A stretch of DNA of 64,000 bases from Lasioglossum baleicum (Eukaryota > Arthropoda > Insecta > Hymenoptera > Halictidae): NCBI RefSeq assembly GCF_051020765.1, contig NC_134932.1:11718001-11782000 (forward strand), read 5' to 3'. Below, piece after piece: positions 58,605-64,000 of the stretch. The notes beneath the pieces were generated by a model. It saw only the letters and a program-made list of their open reading frames with translations, made no database searches and was not told the DNA's origin. Within the stretch, counting starts at the first letter, position 1; each line of letters opens with the position of its first letter. The translations under genes and the position numbers were made by a program.

Positions 58605-60615
58605 TAGCTTCAAGTAACGCATTGCTGACGCGTCGAACGACTTCATCCCTTCCGAAAAATTCCTACGATATTAATGACCGACGGCAAATTTACTAATATG
58701 CTAAATTTTCTTCTGAATTCTAATCGTGTCCACGATCTTCAGACAGAGCCCAATCCCAAGTCCTTGATCACGTCCAGCCAGAAAAATGACGAACTGGTAC
58801 CCCAGCCTTTCGCGGACCATGGAAACGAAGGACCGGCCCTGTACCGTTATCTATCAAAAATGGCTCGGTAGCATACCGCGGATGCCAACAGCTAGATCAA
58901 CGACGGGGAAAGGAGAGAGGAAGAAACGGGTAGAGAAATCGGGCGGCAAGTTTCTTTGAAGATTCCTCCGAAAGCCGACGAAGCTACGACCGCCCCGGCG
59001 GGCAAGACGGTAGAGCGCGATCGCCGTAATTTCGCCTCATTACAATTACGCTAATATCCAGCCATCAATTAGCCTCGGCTAAAGAGCCTCGCATTAAATA
59101 GCTAATGCATCGGCGTCGTCGCGGACTCGCTCGTTCTGCTCGGCTCGGTTCGAGTCTCGATAGGCGACGATCATCGTTGCCCGTGAACTAGCTTTTCCAC
59201 GGTCATCCCCTAGAATTCAACCATTTTCCATAGGAGAACGAACGAAGATAACAATCTGAAACTTTGCATACGCTTTTGTCATACTTTTGTCCTGTTACGT
59301 AAATCTTGTCAGTTGCACTTCGTTGGAAATGCAGTTTCTACAAAATGTTGACTGGGTATCCCTCGCATCAGACACACCGACAGAATCTTCGTGAATTCTT
59401 TGCTTCAGGAAGACAAAGTGTTACTCAGCCGAAAATATTGCTAAAGGTCGCTCGATATATGTGCTTTTAAATAAGATACACGCTGAAGAAAGCAACCCAT
59501 TAATTTCTCCGAGAAAAATTCGCAAAAATCAACGGTTTTTTTCAGACAGCTAACTAGCCATGACCTCTTAATGGCTGAATTACACGTTACGATTGTATCG
59601 CGACTCGCCGCGCGTTGTTTCGTCCACTTATTAACCGGAGCCGGCTTTCAGTTTCGTGCTTTGATAATTACGATCCATGAATCACCGCGATTACGGGGAC
59701 GGTAGCGGCCAATGAGATATCGCGAGGCCGCGTCGAGCAGCTGTGCAAAAGACCGCTGCGAATTCCCGCTTCGCCGAGGAGACGCGATGAAACTGTTGAT
59801 TTCCGAAAGTGAAACCGTGTGATTATCGGAAGCTGAGCGCCCCGTAACTGATAGGAAACAGCGTGCTTCCGAGAAACGTGGCATTGGCTCCTGTATCCTG
59901 GGGCACGGGCGAATGCTATGATCCTTCCCGCAGGATCTAACCGCCCATCTAACCGATAGTATTAAATAACTATCTGTAGGTAATGCAGTCGAGCAAATGA
60001 TACCTTGGAAATCTTATTTGCAATTCCTGTACTTCTATTCCTTAACTACCCGCGCTGGTGTAAAAAGTACACCATTATTTCAAAAAATGCTGTTCCATCA
60101 CAATGCGACTTCCCCCACCAGTGCCGCTTCATGTAACCTACGCCCTATGTATACACAAAATACACACGAAGTATTGTTTTGGTGGCGGCACGTTGAACTG
60201 CTGTTTTCGTGTATTCATTCGTAAAGAAGAAAGAAATGAAGAGGAGTCGCCACCAGCTTTGGCAGGTATTTTGATACGAGCGAGATGTTTTATCTGCGGT
60301 AGGAAGAAGAATCGAGTACTATCATCTGTGGCAGTTGCAAAAGATCAGTATGTAAACAACATATGACCAGCGTTATTACATGCGATTCGTGCAAGATCGG
60401 CGAACAGAGCAGCGAATAAAGCGAATGTGAAAAGAATGTCGCCAGATTTTCTTCTTTATTAACAATTATTATATTCATTTATCGTTATTTTCTCAATAAA
60501 TTCAACAAAATACACCGCGCGAGTAATTAAGTGAAAATTCAGGGCGCGGGTAGTTAAAGGTTAAATGATAACAATGTGTCAGTCAGTCTCCATCAATTCT
60601 CGGAAATATTTTGCC
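58605..60615. other. No gene recognised
   Basis: Unique DNA of mixed composition. The frames present (58674-58871, 59648-59884, 59997-60366) are below 90 codons and show no domain. Confidence 0.4.
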
Positions 60616-60623
60616 GCACAGAT

Positions 60624-61111
60624 CAGAGTTGGGCATTAATCGATTAAAATTTTAATCAAGATAGATTAATTAATGTGTACGATTAAAAAAGTAATCATTG
60701 AAAAATCGGCGATTGATTCAATCGATTGATGAAGTTAATCGTCAATCGTTAATTAAAAGAAGAAACCATCGAACAATCGGAGACTGATTCAATCGATTGA
60801 TGAAGTTAATCACCATACGGTCTATCCATAAACTGTAATAAGGAGGGAGATAGAGACAGAGAGCAGAGATGGAGAATTGACAGAAATATATCTCAACGGA
60901 AACTCAGTTTACATTTTTTTCATACAGTTTTGATTCCGTATTTCATTTCGAAGTTTCAGTAGTTAATCATTGATCAATTATCCGATTGACGATTACAATT
61001 GAAAGGAATCTAAACGTTAACCGTAATTAACGACTCAACTAGGAGATTAATTGCGATTAACGATTGAAGTAGTTATTCGTCAATCGTCGATTAAATTTTC
61101 GCCCAACTCTG
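60624..61111. mobile_element. Non-autonomous hAT element (488 bp)
   Basis: CAGAGTTGGGC at the left and the reverse complement GCCCAACTCTG at the right form a perfect 11-base terminal inverted repeat. The identical octamers GCACAGAT (60616-60623 and 61112-61119) are a perfect 8-base target duplication. The body is filled with ATCGATTAA/TTAATCG palindromic words. A direct repeat of about 36 bases (CTGATTCAATCGATTGATGA and flanks) occurs at about 60707-60743 and 60777-60812. It is non-coding. The same type of end as in 24425-24962 suggests one subfamily or one helper transposase for both. Confidence 0.95.
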
Positions 61112-61819
61112 GCACAGATTAGCAAATCCTGCAGAACTTTTGTGTTCGGACTGCTTGAATCTTGATCTTGGACCATGTCCAGTCCCCTCGCGAGCATCCA
61201 AGACACCAGTGACTCAAGCAAAGGGTATCTCATCGATCCCCTCTGAAAGTCGATCGGAGTTAACAACGCGACGATGTAAATAACGAGGATTCCAGGCTGC
61301 ACGAGTCATTAATTCTCGGTATACGTATGTATATGAATGACAGCGGTATCACGTGCACGATATTCCTTTTTACAGCGGCGGGAAGATAAACCGCGTAAGA
61401 GGGTTCAATGTTTCACGGCACGTGCTGCGCCTACCACTGTTTCTCGTTCGATAAACTTGATCTTCCCTGATTTATGTGTCTTTTTTCGGCCTGTCGATTC
61501 GCGACGGTTCTACCCCGAAACGAAACTGTTTGCCGGCTCGATGTCTTCTTCCGGGGACCAGCCGATGATGATCCTCTTTCAAGGTTTGTTAGACCACCGT
61601 TGATCCGTTCTCGGACAATTTGTCGGAAAACGTTGGACGACGCGAAACTCTGGCCGCGCGGCAGGTACTAAATGTTATTTCTTCGCGACCCGTCATCGGC
61701 TCGTATTTCGATGATTTATCGCCGCTTGTGTGCGATGCAATACCCTCTGCCGAGGCCGTAAGTGCGCGTTTAAACGATAAATCTCGGCAGTCACGGTACG
61801 AGAACCTTTTCAGGTCGCG

Positions 61820-61838
61820 ACACACACACACACACACA
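61820..61838 (+). repeat. AC microsatellite
   Basis: Nine to ten uninterrupted AC units. Confidence 0.85.
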
Positions 61839-62523
61839 GCGTCGAGCTTCTTCTGCTTATCGATATCTTCACGGTTTGCCTGTCGCCGAACCGTTCGAAT
61901 AGGGTAAACGTACCTATTACTGCGGGTGCACGTTTTACTGCGGTATTTTTCCCCAATGAGATTAAAATACGTATGAATGAATATTTTCCACTGAATAAAT
62001 TTGTGCAATTCGAGGAGAATGTATTCTCGTTGGCAAGGCAAACAAAATTGTCAATCATTCTCATATTTTTATAATCTCAGGATTTACAGAGTACAGTTAC
62101 CCAATAAGGAAGGAAGAAACTTTCTGAAGGTGAAATGTGTTGAGATAATGGTAATTATTGTCAGCTCAACATCGTCACGTTCATCTTGAATACAAAGCAC
62201 AATATAAAAGCACAAAATACAATAACAATCGACAGCAGAATTTGTCGGATTTGATCGATTTCGACAAGTTTCCAGGCGACCGTCCGCCCCCAGCCTCCAG
62301 GGGTGTCTTTCAATTACAGTTTTCTGCCATTTCCGTGGACGAGGAGCGGATCGATAATAACGCGATAAATCTGGCCGGGTTTTCACGGTCGGTTATAGCA
62401 GTCAACTTATTCTTTTCGGGTGTTCGTAAACAACGTGACAAATGCCCCGCCGGCCCATTAATCAACTCGTCGTAAATTTGCCCGGCACTTCGAGTGCTTT
62501 AATTGGAATTAAAACGCGGCCGG

Positions 62524-62552
62524 GCCGCCGCCGCTGCTGCTGCTGTTGCTGC
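62524..62552 (+). repeat. GCC/GCT trinucleotide run
   Basis: GCCGCCGCC passes into GCTGCTGCTGCTGTTGCTGCC. In one frame this would give an Ala run, in another Leu or Cys. No other support for an exon is present. Confidence 0.7.
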
Positions 62553-62823
62553 CTACCTCCTCGTTTTGTTCGCGCATTGATCTCGGATTACTGCATTACA
62601 ACCGACATCGCGGACATGACGTTGTCCCGGGGACGAATGAAATTCAGCCGCCTTTTATTGTTCGACCATTGTTGTCCGTGTTCCGGCTTCTTGCCGAGCG
62701 TTGGATTCTTTTTTGCACGTCGCTTCGTCGCGTTCCGTCTCCTGTAACAAATCATTTCTGTCCATCCGGTTTAAAAATATATTGAATCGGAAAATATTGG
62801 TGACGTTACTCCTGTTGTCACGT

Positions 62824-62884
62824 GGGTAATATAATTTGCAATGGTTTCTGTGACACTGTAGGTGTCGTTGCGCAAATTATCCCC
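62824..62884 (+). ncRNA. Candidate small hairpin (unproven)
   Basis: ATAATTTGC pairs with GCAAATTAT, GGG with CCC outside it, and GACAC with GTGTC around a five-base loop. Unequal internal bulges lie between the two stems. The size (about 61 bases) is in the range of microRNA precursors, but the arms are asymmetric and I recognise no known insect microRNA seed. Chance folding is quite possible. Confidence 0.15.
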
Positions 62885-64000
62885 TTGCCGTAACATTTTC
62901 TTTACAGTTACAGTGATTAAAACGTTCTCATCCTCAGAAATGTCGTAGAAGAGAAAAGAAATTTATATGGCCACATTTGTTTTATAAATATTTAATAAAT
63001 TTTATTTCAACTGAAAAGAAACGCGTAACATTCATATTTGTTAGACTCTGTTCAAATCTTCATCACGAGTCTTATTCTCACTTTTATATTTAATTATATG
63101 GAGATTAAAATGAAAGGAATAGTCAGTCCTCGTCTACGAGGATGAAGGATATTATCATGTACGGATGCTCCACGGTTTGGAAACAGCGAAATCATTACTT
63201 TGTGACGTTTTTACCATTTTCATTGTGTTCTCCGGCGACAACCCTTGTTTTGTTCCAGATCAAGCGAAAAGGAAGCGTACCCGGCCAGGGTTTCTCCCTT
63301 GAACCGTCTCGGGCGAACGCAACTGCAATAATGTTACAACCGCAGATTCGAACTTATAAGGGAGTAGCTGAAGAAAGTCAAAGCCTTAGACGGGACTTCG
63401 CGCGAAATCAAGATCCGGGCTTTAAGGTGGGGACACGGGGGTAATGGCGTGTGCATTATTCTGATAAATCGCCCCCGGGCCGGCGTCAAACCTGACTTCG
63501 TGGCTGACAGGAACCTTGGTCAATCGTATCTACCTCTACGCAAGACGTTCGCATTCGAACCACCAAAGTTATTCGACGGCGAGCACATTTCCCCTCGAAA
63601 AATACAATTTTTATTGAATAATTCCCTGCGGATGAACGCTGATGTTATTCGGGTGGAAATTGGAAAAGAAAACTGCTGTCGGTCTCGAAAAACTCATTTC
63701 TAAAATCCTGTGTGCGAGGTCCTTTGTTATTAAACTTGGCAAACATAAATAGTTTTACAATCTAGTAATAAGCAAGGCAGAAGCAATTAAGTGTCTCCCA
63801 GGCTATCGAGTCCGATCGAAGGCCGCGCCGCAGCAACAATTTCTAAATCAGTCGCGAAATGGAGGGCGGCGATGGAATGGACTGCGACAGAAAATCTGCG
63901 GGGACCGCCATTAATCGGCGAGTCTCAGCCAATCGGCGGCCGTCTCGAATTTCCGTGGACACTGATTAAGCAACGGGACTGTCAGCTTAATATCCAGATG

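Larger units (their letters stand above)
61120..64000. other. No gene recognised; microsatellites and one hairpin
   Basis: This stretch holds an AC repeat (61820-61838), a GCC/GCT run (62524-62552) and a possible RNA hairpin (62824-62884). The frames at 61589-62041 and 62442-62747 run through these simple repeats. The last 1.1 kb is unique. Confidence 0.4.

Noticed and set aside
59143..59160. GGTTCGAGTCTC as a tRNA B box
   Set aside because: Upstream 60 bases do not fold into D and anticodon arms and no A box is at the right distance.
1..64000. Bacterial-type systems (operons, CRISPR arrays, toxin-antitoxin or phage modules)
   Set aside because: No long coding frames, no ribosome-binding sites, no regularly spaced identical repeats with unique spacers; microsatellites and class II transposon relics indicate a eukaryotic genome.
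1..64000. Known insect microRNAs
   Set aside because: I looked by eye for several well-known mature sequences (let-7, bantam, miR-1, miR-8, miR-10, miR-34, miR-124 and others) and found none.

Overview
The window looks like eukaryotic nuclear DNA from an arthropod, most likely an insect and possibly a hymenopteran (bee, wasp or ant). The reasons are abundant, undepleted CpG, long GA/CT and GAA microsatellites, no long open frames, and decayed class II transposons (hAT, mariner-like, piggyBac-like) with insect-style termini. Nothing resembles a bacterial operon, ribosome-binding sites or a phage. I recognise no host protein-coding gene, rRNA or tRNA. The short ATG-initiated frames (60-220 codons) overlap on both strands, are of low complexity, and show no domain. 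The sequence is best read as a gene desert or the interior of very long introns.

What can be supported is a set of DNA-transposon relics totalling about 7.3 kb. Five are hAT-type elements bounded by 8-bp target-site duplications (TSDs): 10057-10606, 17610-18967, 24425-24962, 54264-55225 and 60624-61111. The copy at 17610-18967 still carries the wrecked C-terminal part of a hAT transposase (18168-18724). The copy at 54264-55225 shares its termini and contains a second, nested miniature element (54764-54931).

Other elements are: a pair of 636-bp repeat copies in opposite orientation 16 kb apart (4074-4709 and 20748-21383); an 800-bp near-palindromic foldback element with CACTG ends and a TAA duplication (50005-50802); a mariner-like element with TA duplications and an internal palindrome (44744-45589); a small terminal-inverted-repeat MITE family with two full copies and two end fragments (8613-8817, 37373-37536, 24374-24408, 37266-37297); and a piggyBac-like TTAA MITE (40961-41121) with solo ends elsewhere.

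Layout: 1-8.6 kb unannotated apart from one repeat; 8.6-10.6 kb MITE, GAGA/GCCAT-rich block and hAT; 13.6-14.1 kb purine-rich minisatellite; 15.0-15.5 kb GAGA tract plus GCCAT cluster; 17.6-19.0 kb transposase-bearing hAT; 20.7-25.0 kb inverted repeat copy and AT-rich hAT; 25-44 kb mostly unique GC-moderate DNA with G-rich blocks, a degenerate tandem duplication and small MITEs; 44.7-50.8 kb mariner-like and foldback elements; 52.5-54.0 kb CT-rich block ending in a good splice-donor sequence; 54.3-55.2 kb nested hAT; 60.6-61.1 kb hAT; remainder unique. No gene cooperation can be described. Functional interest lies in transposon biology, long inverted repeats able to make double-stranded RNA, and possible Polycomb/GAGA-type regulatory clusters. 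All percentages of match are by eye, without alignment software.
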